Shown: piece after piece, positions 1-8,187 of the stretch
Layout: each line of letters starts with the position of its first letter
Numbering within the stretch: the first letter of the stretch is position 1
NCBI RefSeq assembly: GCF_037652055.1
Contig: NZ_JBBKAH010000012.1
Location: 124,001 to 188,000 of the forward strand
Length of the DNA: 64,000 nucleotides
Direction of reading: 5' to 3'
Source of the DNA: Pelagibius sp037652055
GTDB taxonomy: Bacteria > Pseudomonadota > Alphaproteobacteria > Kiloniellales > Kiloniellaceae
The notes under the pieces: model-generated
What the model saw: the letters and a program-made list of their open reading frames with translations, nothing else
Databases searched by the model: none
What the model was told of the DNA's origin: nothing
Made by a program: the position numbers and the translations under genes

Positions 1-660
1 GGCCTGCCGCGCCACCGCCCGCCCTACATCGCCGAGGTCGGCCTGTTCGGACGCCCGACCCTGAACCAGAACGTCGAGACCATGTTCTGGGTGCGCGACA
101 TCGTGGAGCAGGGCGCAGGGTGGTTCGCTTCCCACGGCCGCAACGGCGGCAAGGGCCTGCGCTCCTATTCGGTTTCCGGCCGGGTGAAGTCGCCGGGCGT
201 GAAGCTGGCGCCCGCCGGCATCTCGGTGCAGGAGCTGATCGACGAGTTCTGCGACGGCATGGCCGAGGGGCACAGCTTTCGCGCCTACCTGCCGGGCGGC
301 GCCTCAGGCGGCATCCTGCCGGCCTCCATGGGCGACCTGCCGCTGGAGTTCGGTGCCCTCGACAAGTTCGGCTGCTTCGTCGGCTCCCACGCCGTGGTCA
401 TTCTCTCTGACAAGGACGACCTCAAGGCGGCGGCGCTGAATCTCATGAAGTTCTTCGAGGACGAGTCCTGCGGCCAGTGCACGCCCTGCCGCAACGGCAC
501 CGAGAAAGCGGTTCAGCTGATGAGCCGCAAGACCTGGGACAAGCCGCTGCTGGAGGAGCTTTCGCAGGTCATGCGCGACGCCTCGATCTGCGGCCTGGGC
601 CAGGCGGCGCCCAATCCCCTGCTGTCTATTTTCAAGTACTTCCCGGAGGAGCTGAAATGA
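1..660 (+). CDS. fdsB: NAD-dependent formate dehydrogenase beta subunit (3' part)
   Basis: The reading frame is open from the first base, so the N-terminal part lies outside the window. It is the C-terminal end of a NuoF/FdsB-type flavoprotein, the diaphorase subunit that passes electrons from formate oxidation to NAD+. The text LNQNVET, a GRNGGKGLRSYSVSG stretch and the 4Fe-4S motif ESCGQCTPCRNGTEKA (CxxCxxC) are typical of the family. The gene overlaps fdsA by ATGA, so the two are translationally coupled. NuoF of complex I is the main alternative, but the FdsA partner downstream settles it as formate dehydrogenase. Confidence 0.93.
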   Translation, partial: GLPRHRPPYIAEVGLFGRPTLNQNVETMFWVRDIVEQGAGWFASHGRNGGKGLRSYSVSGRVKSPGVKLAPAGISVQELIDEFCDGMAEGHSFRAYLPGGASGGILPASMGDLPLEFGALDKFGCFVGSHAVVILSDKDDLKAAALNLMKFFEDESCGQCTPCRNGTEKAVQLMSRKTWDKPLLEELSQVMRDASICGLGQAAPNPLLSIFKYFPEELK

Positions 661-3449
661 CCGCGATGACCTCAGCACCGAAGAAGGAAGTCGTCCGCTT
701 TAGCCTCGACGGCCAGGACGTCGAGGCGCTGCCGGGCGAGACCATCTGGCAGGCGGCCTCGCGCTACGGCACCAAGATCCCGCATCTCTGCTACGCGCCG
801 GAGCCGGGCTACCGCGCCGACGGCAACTGCCGCGCCTGTATGGTGGAGATCGAGGGCGAGCGCGTGCTCGCCGCCTCCTGCATCCGCGAGCCGCGCGACG
901 GCATGGTGGTGAAGAGCGCCAGCGAGCGGGCCGAGAAGGCGCGCTCCATGGTGTTCGAGCTGCTGGTCGCCGACCAGCCCAAGCGCGAGACTTCGCACGA
1001 CCCGGAGAGCAAGTTCTGGCATTGGGCCTCCGACATCGGCGTCGACACGAGCCGCTTCCCGGCCCGCGAGACCTGGGCGCCGGATGTCAGCCACACGGCC
1101 ATGTCGGTGAACCTGGACGCCTGTATCAACTGCAACCTCTGCGTCCGCGCCTGCCGCGAGGTCCAGGTCAACGACGTCATCGGCATGGCCTACCGCGGCC
1201 ACGGCGCCAAGGTCATCTTCGACTTCGACGACCCGATGGGCGAGTCGACCTGCGTGGCCTGCGGCGAGTGCGTCCAGGCCTGTCCGACCGGCGCCCTGAT
1301 GGAGGCCAACCTGCTGGACGCCAAGGGCAAGCGCGTCGAGTACGCCGACCGGACCGTCGACAGCGTCTGTCCCTACTGCGGCGTCGGCTGCCAGACCACG
1401 GTGCACGTGAAGGACGACAAGATCCTCTACATCGACGGGCGCGACGGCCCGGCCAACCAGAACCGTCTCTGCGTGAAGGGCCGTTTCGGCTGGGACTACA
1501 TCTACAGCCCGCACCGCCTCACCAAGCCGTTGATCCGCCGCGACGACGCGCCCAAGCGCTGGGACGACCAGGTGGACTCGATGAATCCCTGGACCCACTT
1601 CCGCGAGGCGACCTGGGAAGAGGCGCTGGAGCGCGCGGCCGGCGGCCTGAAGAAGGTCTACGAGGAGAACGGCCCTAAGGGCCTTGCCGGCTTCGGTTCG
1701 GCCAAGGGCTCCAACGAGGAGGCTTACCTTTTCCAGAAGCTGATCCGCACCGCCTTCCACACCAACAACGTCGACCACTGCACGCGGCTGTGCCATGCCT
1801 CCTCGGTGGCGGCGCTGATGGAGGGCATCGGCTCCGGTGCCGTCACGGCGCCCTTCACGGCGGCCAAGGACAGCGACTGCATGATCATCATCGGCGCCCG
1901 TCCGGGACAGAATCACCCGGTCGCCGCCACCTTCCTGAAGAACGCGGCCAAGCGCGGGGCCAAGATCATCGTCATGGATCCGCGCGGCCAGCAGATGGAC
2001 CGCTACGCATACAAGCACCTGATGTTCAAGCCGGGCCGCGACGTCGCCCTGCTGAACGCCATGATCCATACCATCATCGAGGAAGGCCTCACCGACGAGC
2101 AGTACATCCAGGCGCACACCAGCGGCTATGAAGACCTGAAGACGATGGTGAAGGATTTCTCGCCGGAGGCCATGGAATCGGTCTGCGGCATCGACGCCGC
2201 CACCATCCGTGACGTCGCGCGTACCTATGCCCGCTCGGAGCGCTCGATCATCTTCTGGGGCATGGGCATTTCCCAGCACGTGCACGGCACCGACAACTCG
2301 CGCTGCCTCATCGCGCTGACCATGATCACCGGCCAGATCGGCCGGCCCGGCACCGGCCTGCATCCCTTGCGCGGCCAGAACAACGTGCAGGGCGCTTCCG
2401 ACGCCGGCCTCATCCCCATGGTCTACCCGGACTACAAGTCGGTGGAGCTGGAAGAGGTGCGCCAGCACTACGAGAAGTTCTGGGGCACCAACCTGGATCC
2501 CAAGCGCGGCCTGACCGTGGTGGAGATCGTCGACGCCATTATCGCCGGGCAGATCAAGGGCATGTACGTCATGGGTGAGAACCCGGCGATGTCGGACCCC
2601 GACCAGGCGCACGCCCGCCAGGCCCTCGCCAAGCTGGAATGCCTGGTGGTGCAGGACATCTTCCTGACCGAGACGGCCTGGCACGCCGACGTGGTGCTGC
2701 CGTCCTCGGCCCATGCCGAGAAGTGGGGCAGCTTCACCAACACCAACCGCGAAGTGCAGATCGGCCGCCCGGTGGCGCCGCCGCCGGGCGAGGCGCGCCA
2801 GGACTGGGAGCTGATCCAGGAACTCGCCGTGCGCCTCGGACTCGACTGGACCTATAAGCACCCCAAGGACGTCTTCACCGAGATGACCGAGGTCATGCCC
2901 TCGCTTAAGAACATCACCTGGGATCGCCTCGTGCGCGAGGACTCCGTCACCTATCCGGTCGACGGGCCCGACGTGCCGGGTAACGAGATCCTCTTTGCCG
3001 AGGGCTTCCCGACGCCGGACGGGCGCGCCAAGATCGTGCCCGCCAGCCTGGTGCCGCCGGCGGAGATTCCCGACGAAGACTATCCGCTGGTGCTGACCAC
3101 GGGCCGCATGCTGGAGCACTGGCACACAGGGGCGATGACCCGGCGCGCCACGGTGCTCGACAACCTGGAGCCGGAAGCCGTCGCCAGCCTCAACCCGCGC
3201 CAGCTGCGCACCCTTGGGCTGGAGCCCGGCGACATGGTGAAGGTGGCGACGCGCCGAGGCGAGATCGCACTGAACGTGCGCTCCGACCGCGACGTGCCGG
3301 AGGGCATGGTCTTCATCCCCTTCTGCTTCAACGAGGCGGCGGCCAACATGCTGACCAACCCGCAGCTCGACCCCTTCGGCAAGATCCCGGAGTTCAAGTT
3401 CTGCGCCTGCAAGGTCGAGCCTCTCAAGGCCGCGGCCGCGGCGGAGTAG
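657..3449 (+). CDS. fdsA: NAD-dependent formate dehydrogenase alpha subunit, Mo/W-bis-PGD catalytic subunit
   Basis: Oxidises formate to CO2 in the cytoplasm. The 930-residue protein has the Fds order of domains: an N-terminal 2Fe-2S ferredoxin (Cys45, 58, 61, 75), a double 4Fe-4S module (CINCNLCVRAC near residue 156 and CVACGECVQACP near 199), a MopB 4Fe-4S domain (CPYCGVGC near 238), then the molybdopterin domains and a C-terminal dinucleotide-binding domain. The catalytic ligand is Cys379 in HCTRLCHASSV, where some formate dehydrogenases have selenocysteine. The start is the ATG overlapping the fdsB stop. The usual fdhD and fdsD genes do not follow; an unrelated SDR gene does. Confidence 0.95.
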   Translation: MTAMTSAPKKEVVRFSLDGQDVEALPGETIWQAASRYGTKIPHLCYAPEPGYRADGNCRACMVEIEGERVLAASCIREPRDGMVVKSASERAEKARSMVFELLVADQPKRETSHDPESKFWHWASDIGVDTSRFPARETWAPDVSHTAMSVNLDACINCNLCVRACREVQVNDVIGMAYRGHGAKVIFDFDDPMGESTCVACGECVQACPTGALMEANLLDAKGKRVEYADRTVDSVCPYCGVGCQTTVHVKDDKILYIDGRDGPANQNRLCVKGRFGWDYIYSPHRLTKPLIRRDDAPKRWDDQVDSMNPWTHFREATWEEALERAAGGLKKVYEENGPKGLAGFGSAKGSNEEAYLFQKLIRTAFHTNNVDHCTRLCHASSVAALMEGIGSGAVTAPFTAAKDSDCMIIIGARPGQNHPVAATFLKNAAKRGAKIIVMDPRGQQMDRYAYKHLMFKPGRDVALLNAMIHTIIEEGLTDEQYIQAHTSGYEDLKTMVKDFSPEAMESVCGIDAATIRDVARTYARSERSIIFWGMGISQHVHGTDNSRCLIALTMITGQIGRPGTGLHPLRGQNNVQGASDAGLIPMVYPDYKSVELEEVRQHYEKFWGTNLDPKRGLTVVEIVDAIIAGQIKGMYVMGENPAMSDPDQAHARQALAKLECLVVQDIFLTETAWHADVVLPSSAHAEKWGSFTNTNREVQIGRPVAPPPGEARQDWELIQELAVRLGLDWTYKHPKDVFTEMTEVMPSLKNITWDRLVREDSVTYPVDGPDVPGNEILFAEGFPTPDGRAKIVPASLVPPAEIPDEDYPLVLTTGRMLEHWHTGAMTRRATVLDNLEPEAVASLNPRQLRTLGLEPGDMVKVATRRGEIALNVRSDRDVPEGMVFIPFCFNEAAANMLTNPQLDPFGKIPEFKFCACKVEPLKAAAAAE

Positions 3450-3502
3450 CGCCGGGCGCCGAGTCCGGCGCAAGAATCGCCAAGACGATTCAGGCCCCTG
3501 TT

Positions 3503-3538
3503 TGGTGAGTTGGCGGGCAACGGCCCCGCCAACCACCA
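3503..3538 (+). promoter_or_regulatory. Strong hairpin upstream of leader ORF and SDR gene
   Basis: GTTGGCGGG at 3509-3517 and CCCGCCAAC at 3525-3533 are perfect 9 bp arms with a 7-base loop. The stem extends by TGGTG/CACCA with one bulged A at 3508. There is no T-run after it, so it does not look like an intrinsic terminator. It ends just before an AGGAG ribosome binding site at 3541-3545 and may control translation or stabilise the mRNA end after fdsA. Confidence 0.55.
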
Positions 3539-3549
3539 ACAGGAGTATC

Positions 3550-3591
3550 ATGCCTTTCCGTCACGGTTTGCAGTTGCCGGTGCTGCTATGA
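3550..3591 (+). CDS. 13-residue leader ORF coupled to the SDR gene
   Basis: ATG at 3550 sits 4 bases after a good AGGAG site and opens MPFRHGLQLPVLL, ending at TGA 3589-3591. That stop overlaps the ATG of the SDR gene at 3588 as ATGA. The SDR start itself has no visible Shine-Dalgarno, so translation of the leader would deliver ribosomes to it. Whether the peptide is made, and whether its sequence matters, cannot be told from the DNA. The alternative is that this is a spurious ORF and the SDR starts elsewhere. Confidence 0.4.
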   Translation: MPFRHGLQLPVLL

Positions 3592-4355
3592 AGGCCGGGC
3601 AGGCCGGCCGCTTTGCCGGCAAACGCGTGCTGGTCACCGGTGGCACCTCCGGCATCGGCCGTGCCGCCGCTCTGGCCTTTGCCGGCGAGGGCGCGCGGGT
3701 GGTGCTGTCCGGACGTGACGCGGCGCGCGGCGCGGACGTGGTGCGCGCGGCCGAAGCGCTCGGGGGAGAGGCGGCCTTTCTGATGGCCGACGTCACCGAT
3801 CACGCCGCGATGGACCGCCTGGTCGAGCAGGCGGCCAAGCGCCTGGGCGGCCTCGACATCGCCTTCAACAACGCCGGCTTCCAGGAGCGTCGCGCCCTGC
3901 TGCACGAGCAGACGATGGCGACTTACGACACCGTCTTCGATACCAACCTGCGCGCCGTCTTCGTCGCCATGCAGGCGGAGATCGCCGTGATGCTGGGTCA
4001 GGGCGGCGGCGTCATCGTGAACAACGGCTCGGTCAGCGGCCTGCGCAACCCCAACCCGGGCCTGGCGCTCTATTGCGCCTCCAAGGCGGCGCTGCTGTCG
4101 CTAACCCGCTCGGCGGCAATGGAGTACGCCGAGCGGGGCATCCGCATCAATACGGTCTCGCCAGGGCGGGTCGAGACGCCGATGATGGCGGCCGCCGTCG
4201 ACGGCAATCTCGCCAAGGTGGCTGAGGGCCTGCCGGCCCGCCGCATCGGCCGGCCGGAGGAGGTCGCTGCCGCCGTGCTGTGGATCGCCTCGCCGGAGGC
4301 CGGCTTTGTTTTCGGCCACAATCTCTGCGTCGACGGCGGCTTCCTTTCGGCCTAG
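3588..4355 (+). CDS. SDR-family NAD(P)-dependent oxidoreductase
   Basis: A 255-residue classical short-chain dehydrogenase. The nucleotide-binding TGGTSGIG lies at 17-24, NNAG at 94-97, and the catalytic YCASK has Tyr162 and Lys166. The C-terminal DGGFLSA ending is typical of the glucose-dehydrogenase/3-oxoacyl reductase-like group; the substrate cannot be read from the sequence. I chose the ATG at 3588 because it overlaps the stop of a short leader ORF with a strong ribosome binding site and begins just before the Rossmann fold. A TTG in frame at 3510 would add 26 unlikely residues. An AraC regulator follows 46 bases downstream and may control it. Confidence 0.88.
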   Translation: MKAGQAGRFAGKRVLVTGGTSGIGRAAALAFAGEGARVVLSGRDAARGADVVRAAEALGGEAAFLMADVTDHAAMDRLVEQAAKRLGGLDIAFNNAGFQERRALLHEQTMATYDTVFDTNLRAVFVAMQAEIAVMLGQGGGVIVNNGSVSGLRNPNPGLALYCASKAALLSLTRSAAMEYAERGIRINTVSPGRVETPMMAAAVDGNLAKVAEGLPARRIGRPEEVAAAVLWIASPEAGFVFGHNLCVDGGFLSA

Positions 4356-4401
4356 CATTGCGGCGGCCAGGGAACGGCGATCGGCTGATGAGGGATTGAA
4401 C

Positions 4402-5241
4402 ATGGCGCGCTTAGCCGCGGCCAACCGCTGCGATCTGTGGGGAGCCGCCGGGCTGCCCGGCGTGCTGCTGATGCGCGCGGATCTCACCGACCACGAGTTC
4501 GCCCCACATGTGCACGACGAACTGGTCGTTGCCGTAACAGAGCAGGGCGGCGCCGAGTTCGACAGCCGCGGCGTCCGTGATATTGCCGAGGTCGGCACCA
4601 CGCTGGCCTTCAATCCCGGCGAACCCCACGCCGGCCGCCTGGGGCGCAGCAGCCGCTGGCGCTATCGCTCTTTCTACTTCGACGTCGCCGCGCTCGACCG
4701 CCTCGCCGCGGACCTGGAAATGCCGAGCGAGGCTCTGCCCGGCTTCTGCACGAACAAGCTGAACGACCCCGGAATCACCGCGGCGCTGCAGAGCCTGCAC
4801 GCGGCGACCGAGGAGGACGCTTCGCTGCTCGGCCGGCAAACCGACCTGCTGAGCGCCATGGCCGAGCTTTACCGGCGCCACGGTAGCCCGCGCCCGCGCG
4901 TCAGGCCGCTGGGCCAGGAGCGCTCGCGCATGGGGTGGGTCGCCGACTATCTGCGCGAGCACTATGCCGAGGCGATCACCCTCGAACAGTTGGCCGTGGT
5001 CGCCGGGATGAGCGCCTTTCATCTGGCGCGCAGCTTCAAGAAGGAGATCGGCCTGCCGCCGCATGTCTTCCTGACCCAGTTGCGCCTGCAGCAGGCTAGG
5101 CACCTGCTCGCCCAAGGCCTGGGTCAGGCCGAGACGGCGGCTGGCGTCGGCTTCTACGATCAATCGGCGCTGTCTCGCCACTTTAAGAAGATCTACGGCG
5201 TGACCCCGGGTCAGTATGTCAGGGCCAAGGTGTTGGCCTGA
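4402..5241 (+). CDS. AraC-family transcriptional regulator
   Basis: A 279-residue regulator. The N-terminal part (to about residue 150) is the cupin-like AraC arm and effector domain, with HEFAPHVHDELVVAV and a FNPGEPH motif. The C-terminal 100 residues hold two helix-turn-helix motifs (ITLEQLAVVAGMSAFHLARS and AETAAGVGFYDQSALSRHFK) and end in GVTPGQYVR. The start at 4402 follows GAGGG. The effector and target are unknown; the neighbouring SDR gene is the nearest candidate target on the same strand. Confidence 0.9.
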   Translation: MARLAAANRCDLWGAAGLPGVLLMRADLTDHEFAPHVHDELVVAVTEQGGAEFDSRGVRDIAEVGTTLAFNPGEPHAGRLGRSSRWRYRSFYFDVAALDRLAADLEMPSEALPGFCTNKLNDPGITAALQSLHAATEEDASLLGRQTDLLSAMAELYRRHGSPRPRVRPLGQERSRMGWVADYLREHYAEAITLEQLAVVAGMSAFHLARSFKKEIGLPPHVFLTQLRLQQARHLLAQGLGQAETAAGVGFYDQSALSRHFKKIYGVTPGQYVRAKVLA

Positions 5242-5292
5242 GGCAAAGCTGCGTCAACTAATGCGTTTGTGACGCCGGACAGCCATCCGATC

Positions 5293-5322
5293 TTGTGACA
5301 ATCCAGACGCTTCGCCTAGACT
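5293..5322 (+). promoter_or_regulatory. Possible sigma-70 promoter for the PA2779/PA2778 pair
   Basis: TTGTGA at 5293-5298 and TAGACT at 5317-5322 are separated by 18 bp, in the only gap (5242-5382) before the gene pair. The match is partial, so this is a suggestion only. Confidence 0.3.
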
Positions 5323-5382
5323 CCCACGCAAAGGTGGCTGGAACCACGGTCGGGCCGCCGGCAAGAGAAATGGGAGGCCATC

Positions 5383-5781
5383 ATGAAGCGCCTGATCGTC
5401 ATCGTTCTCGTCGCAGTCTTCGGATTCCAGTCCCTCGCGATTGTACCAGCCCAGGCGGCTATGGTCGCGACCGGCGACGTCATCACAGAGGACGCCTCGC
5501 TGGCGAGTGATCGTGACCGGCTGAACACCCTGATGCAGCGTGGCGAAGTCCGCCAGGAACTGCAACGCCAGGGTATTGACCCGGACGAGGCGGCGGCGCG
5601 CGTGGCGGCCCTCTCCGATGCGGAAGTGGCGCAGGTCACAGCGCGTCTCGATGAGCTGCCGGCGGGTCAGAGCGCCATCGGGGTCATAGTTGGCGCCGCG
5701 GTCCTCGTCTTCATCATCCTTCTGGTCACCGACCTGCTTTGCCTGACCCACATCTTCAACTTCACCCGCTGCGCGAGGTGA
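5383..5781 (+). CDS. PA2779-family small membrane protein
   Basis: A 132-residue protein with an N-terminal signal sequence (about residues 1-25, ending PAQAA). A charged middle part follows (DRDRLNTLMQRGEVRQELQR, GIDPDEAAARVAALSDAEV). One transmembrane segment lies near the C-terminus (AIGVIVGAAVLVFIILLVTD). This layout matches the PA2779 family, which is regularly encoded next to a PA2778-type cysteine peptidase, as here. The ribosome binding site GGGAGG lies 6 bases before the ATG. The function of the pair is not known to me. Confidence 0.85.
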   Translation: MKRLIVIVLVAVFGFQSLAIVPAQAAMVATGDVITEDASLASDRDRLNTLMQRGEVRQELQRQGIDPDEAAARVAALSDAEVAQVTARLDELPAGQSAIGVIVGAAVLVFIILLVTDLLCLTHIFNFTRCAR

Positions 5782-5792
5782 AGCTCTGCGCG

Positions 5793-6728
5793 ATGGCCGG
5801 TCCCCTCCGCAAGGGAGGCTTGATCGTTGCTCTGCTGCTCGTCGTGGCGGCCTGCTCCGCGCCGCAGACGGCGCGGCTGGTTGAGGCGCCGGGCGAATTG
5901 CCGTTACGGGCGGCGCTCGACTCGGTGCCGTTCTTCCCTCAGGAAGCCTACTACTGCGGCCCGGCCGCACTGGCCATGACCCTGGCTTGGTCGGGCCTGA
6001 ATGAAACGCCTGACAGTATCGCACCGTCGGTCTACACGCCCGGGCGGGAGGGGTCGCTCACCCCCGACATCGTGGCGGCGGCACGGCGCAAGGGCCGGCT
6101 GGCGGTGGAGATTCGCGGTCTCGACAATCTGCTTGCCGAGGTTGCGGCTGGAAATCCGGTTCTCGTCTTTCAGAACCTCGCGTTGCCCTGGTGGCCACAG
6201 TGGCATTTCGCCGTAGTGACCGGCTACGACCTGGAGCGGCGCGAGATCATCCTTCATTCTGGCACCACCGAGCGCCTGGTGACGCATCTCGATGCCTTCG
6301 AGCGGACCTGGGGCCGCAGCGGCCAGTGGGCTTTGGTGACGCTGCCGCCGGACCGGCTGCCGGCGAGCGATGACCGCCGCGCGGTGCTGTTCGGTGCCGC
6401 AGGTCTGGAGCAGGCCGGGCAGCAGCAGGCCGCCGTTACGGCGTACCAGGCCATTCTGATACGCTGGCCCGATGAGACGGTTGCCTGGATCGGCCAGGGC
6501 AACGCCTGGTTCGCCCTCGAGCATTACGCAGCGGCGGAAGAAGCTTTCCGGACCGCGATCACGCGTGCGCCGGAAACGGCAGCCGCTTGGAACAATCTCG
6601 CCTATGCGCTGAGCCGCCAGGGGCGGCGCCGAGAAGCGATCGAGGCGGCCCTACAGGCAGTGGCCCTGACAGGCGGCCACGCGGTCTATCTCGACACGCT
6701 GACGGAGGTTTCGGAAGCGTCCCAATAG
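5793..6728 (+). CDS. PA2778-family C39-like cysteine peptidase lipoprotein with TPR repeats
   Basis: A 311-residue predicted lipoprotein with signal peptide and lipobox VAAC. The N-terminal half is a C39-like peptidase domain: DSVPFFPQEAYYCGPAALAM carries Cys55, and WPQWHFAVVTGYD carries His138. The C-terminal 110 residues are TPR-like helices (AYQAILIRWPDETVAWIGQG, AAWNNLAYALSRQGRRREAI). GTG at 5778 overlaps the stop of the upstream gene and is an alternative start adding five residues. Its place outside or at the inner face of the outer membrane suggests processing or anchoring of an exported peptide, with the PA2779-type protein as possible partner or substrate. Confidence 0.85.
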   Translation: MAGPLRKGGLIVALLLVVAACSAPQTARLVEAPGELPLRAALDSVPFFPQEAYYCGPAALAMTLAWSGLNETPDSIAPSVYTPGREGSLTPDIVAAARRKGRLAVEIRGLDNLLAEVAAGNPVLVFQNLALPWWPQWHFAVVTGYDLERREIILHSGTTERLVTHLDAFERTWGRSGQWALVTLPPDRLPASDDRRAVLFGAAGLEQAGQQQAAVTAYQAILIRWPDETVAWIGQGNAWFALEHYAAAEEAFRTAITRAPETAAAWNNLAYALSRQGRRREAIEAALQAVALTGGHAVYLDTLTEVSEASQ

Positions 6729-6848
6729 CGTCGGGGAGCGGCCCTTGGCATCTGCCATCGGAGCTAACCGATCGCGCCGTCTGCGGACATCGAGATGTTG
6801 AGAGGGAAAGTGCCGCGATGCAGCGGCTGTGAGTGACAGAGGATAGTT

Positions 6849-7934
6849 TTAGTCCTTCGCCAGGTCATCGGCGAAGACGATGCGGTTACGGCCCTGGCTC
6901 TTGGCCTCGTACATCGCGGTGTCCGCCTTGCTCAGCAGCTCTTCGCGGCTGCCGGCGTCGCTCGGATAGAGGGCGATGCCAATGCTGGCGCCGATGGTGA
7001 TCGGCGGATCGGCTTCCTCGACCGTCAACTTCAGAGACTCGAGAATACGCTCCGCCACCAGGCGCACGCCGTCCAGGCCGTTCTCCGGCTTCATCGCCGC
7101 CAGCACGGCGAACTCGTCGCCGCCGATGCGCGCGACGAAGTCGCTTTCGCGCACCGAGGAAGTCAGCCGCAGGGCGACCTTGCGCAGCAAGGCGTCACCG
7201 CCGGTATGGCCCAGGATGTCGTTCACCGGCTTGAAGTTGTCGAGGTCGACGAACAGCAGCGCCTTGGCGGCGCCGGCGGCCTGGGCGACGCCCAGCGTCT
7301 GCGTGAGATAGTCCGAGAAATAGCGCCGGTTCGGCAGCCCGGTCAGCTCGTCGTGCCGGGCCTGGAAATCGCTGTGCTGGCGGCTCTTCTCGATCTCCTT
7401 GTTGCGCAGGGCGAGATCCTCGGCCATGTGCACCATCTGCTGGGCCTGCTGCTCGACCATTGCCCGCTCGAGGTCGATGTCCTCGAGGTGGCGGGTCATC
7501 TCGCGGTCTTTCTCTTCCAGCGCCTCGCGGGTGCGGGTGATCTCGGTGATGTCGGTGTAGGTGCTGACGAAACCGCCCGAGGCAAGAGGGCGGCCGGTCA
7601 CTTCCAGCACCGTGCCATCGGGTCGCGTGCGCCGGAAGTTGTGCGCCTCGCCCTTGCGGGCGCGCGCCAGGCGTTCGGCCACCTGCGCTTCGACGTCCCC
7701 GTCCCCGTACTCGCCGCGCTCGGCATTGAGACGGAAGAAGGCCTCGAGCGGTGTGCCGATCTGGCCGAGCCGGCGCGGGAAATCGAACATGGTGAGGAAG
7801 GCGTCGTTGAAGGCGACGAGGCGCAGCTGCGCATCGAAGATCGACAGGCCGATGTGCAGCGTGTCGAGTCCCTCCTGGATCGCGACCTCGCGGTCCTCGA
7901 TCCGGGCGTTCGAAGGTTGCTTGCCGTCGAACAC
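6849..7934 (-). CDS. PAS-domain diguanylate cyclase (GGDEF)
   Basis: A cytoplasmic signalling enzyme likely to make cyclic di-GMP. The N-terminal PAS_7-like domain (GLDTLHIGLSIFDAQLRLVAF onward) is followed by a coiled-coil linker rich in Glu and Arg and by a complete GGDEF domain. The active-site GGDEF is at about residues 271-275 and an inhibitory-site RESD lies five residues before it, so the enzyme should be product-inhibited. I prefer GTG at 7934, preceded by AAGGGTGGG. An ATG at 8036 would add 34 Cys- and Arg-rich residues with no ribosome binding site. No EAL domain and no membrane segment are present. Confidence 0.9.
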   Translation of the reverse strand: MFDGKQPSNARIEDREVAIQEGLDTLHIGLSIFDAQLRLVAFNDAFLTMFDFPRRLGQIGTPLEAFFRLNAERGEYGDGDVEAQVAERLARARKGEAHNFRRTRPDGTVLEVTGRPLASGGFVSTYTDITEITRTREALEEKDREMTRHLEDIDLERAMVEQQAQQMVHMAEDLALRNKEIEKSRQHSDFQARHDELTGLPNRRYFSDYLTQTLGVAQAAGAAKALLFVDLDNFKPVNDILGHTGGDALLRKVALRLTSSVRESDFVARIGGDEFAVLAAMKPENGLDGVRLVAERILESLKLTVEEADPPITIGASIGIALYPSDAGSREELLSKADTAMYEAKSQGRNRIVFADDLAKD

Positions 7935-8187
7935 GCGTTCCCACCCTTCGCGTGAATTTCCCCACAGGTACGCGCCCCGCGGACGGCACGGCCCGTTATC
8001 GTCGGACCGGCATCGTTCCCCGTGAGGCGCCGGCATTGTCGCGCGGTTTGGTAAACGCGGGCTTAACCGGTTGAGAAAGTCGTCCGGGAAATTCGCCTGA
8101 ACCGGTGGTGGTGCCGCCGGAAACGGTTCAACCTATTGATTCCACAGCATCCGCCGAGGCCGGGCGATGCGCGTCTGCGGTGTGGGT

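Noticed and set aside
672..3551. A 959-codon open frame antisense to fdsA
   Set aside because: It mirrors the codon structure of the real gene in GC-rich DNA, is rich in Arg, His and Gly, and shows no family motif.
8065..8072. AACCGGTT palindrome and nearby AACCG repeats before the GGDEF gene
   Set aside because: Short and common in this composition; no consistent spacing, so not listed as an operator.
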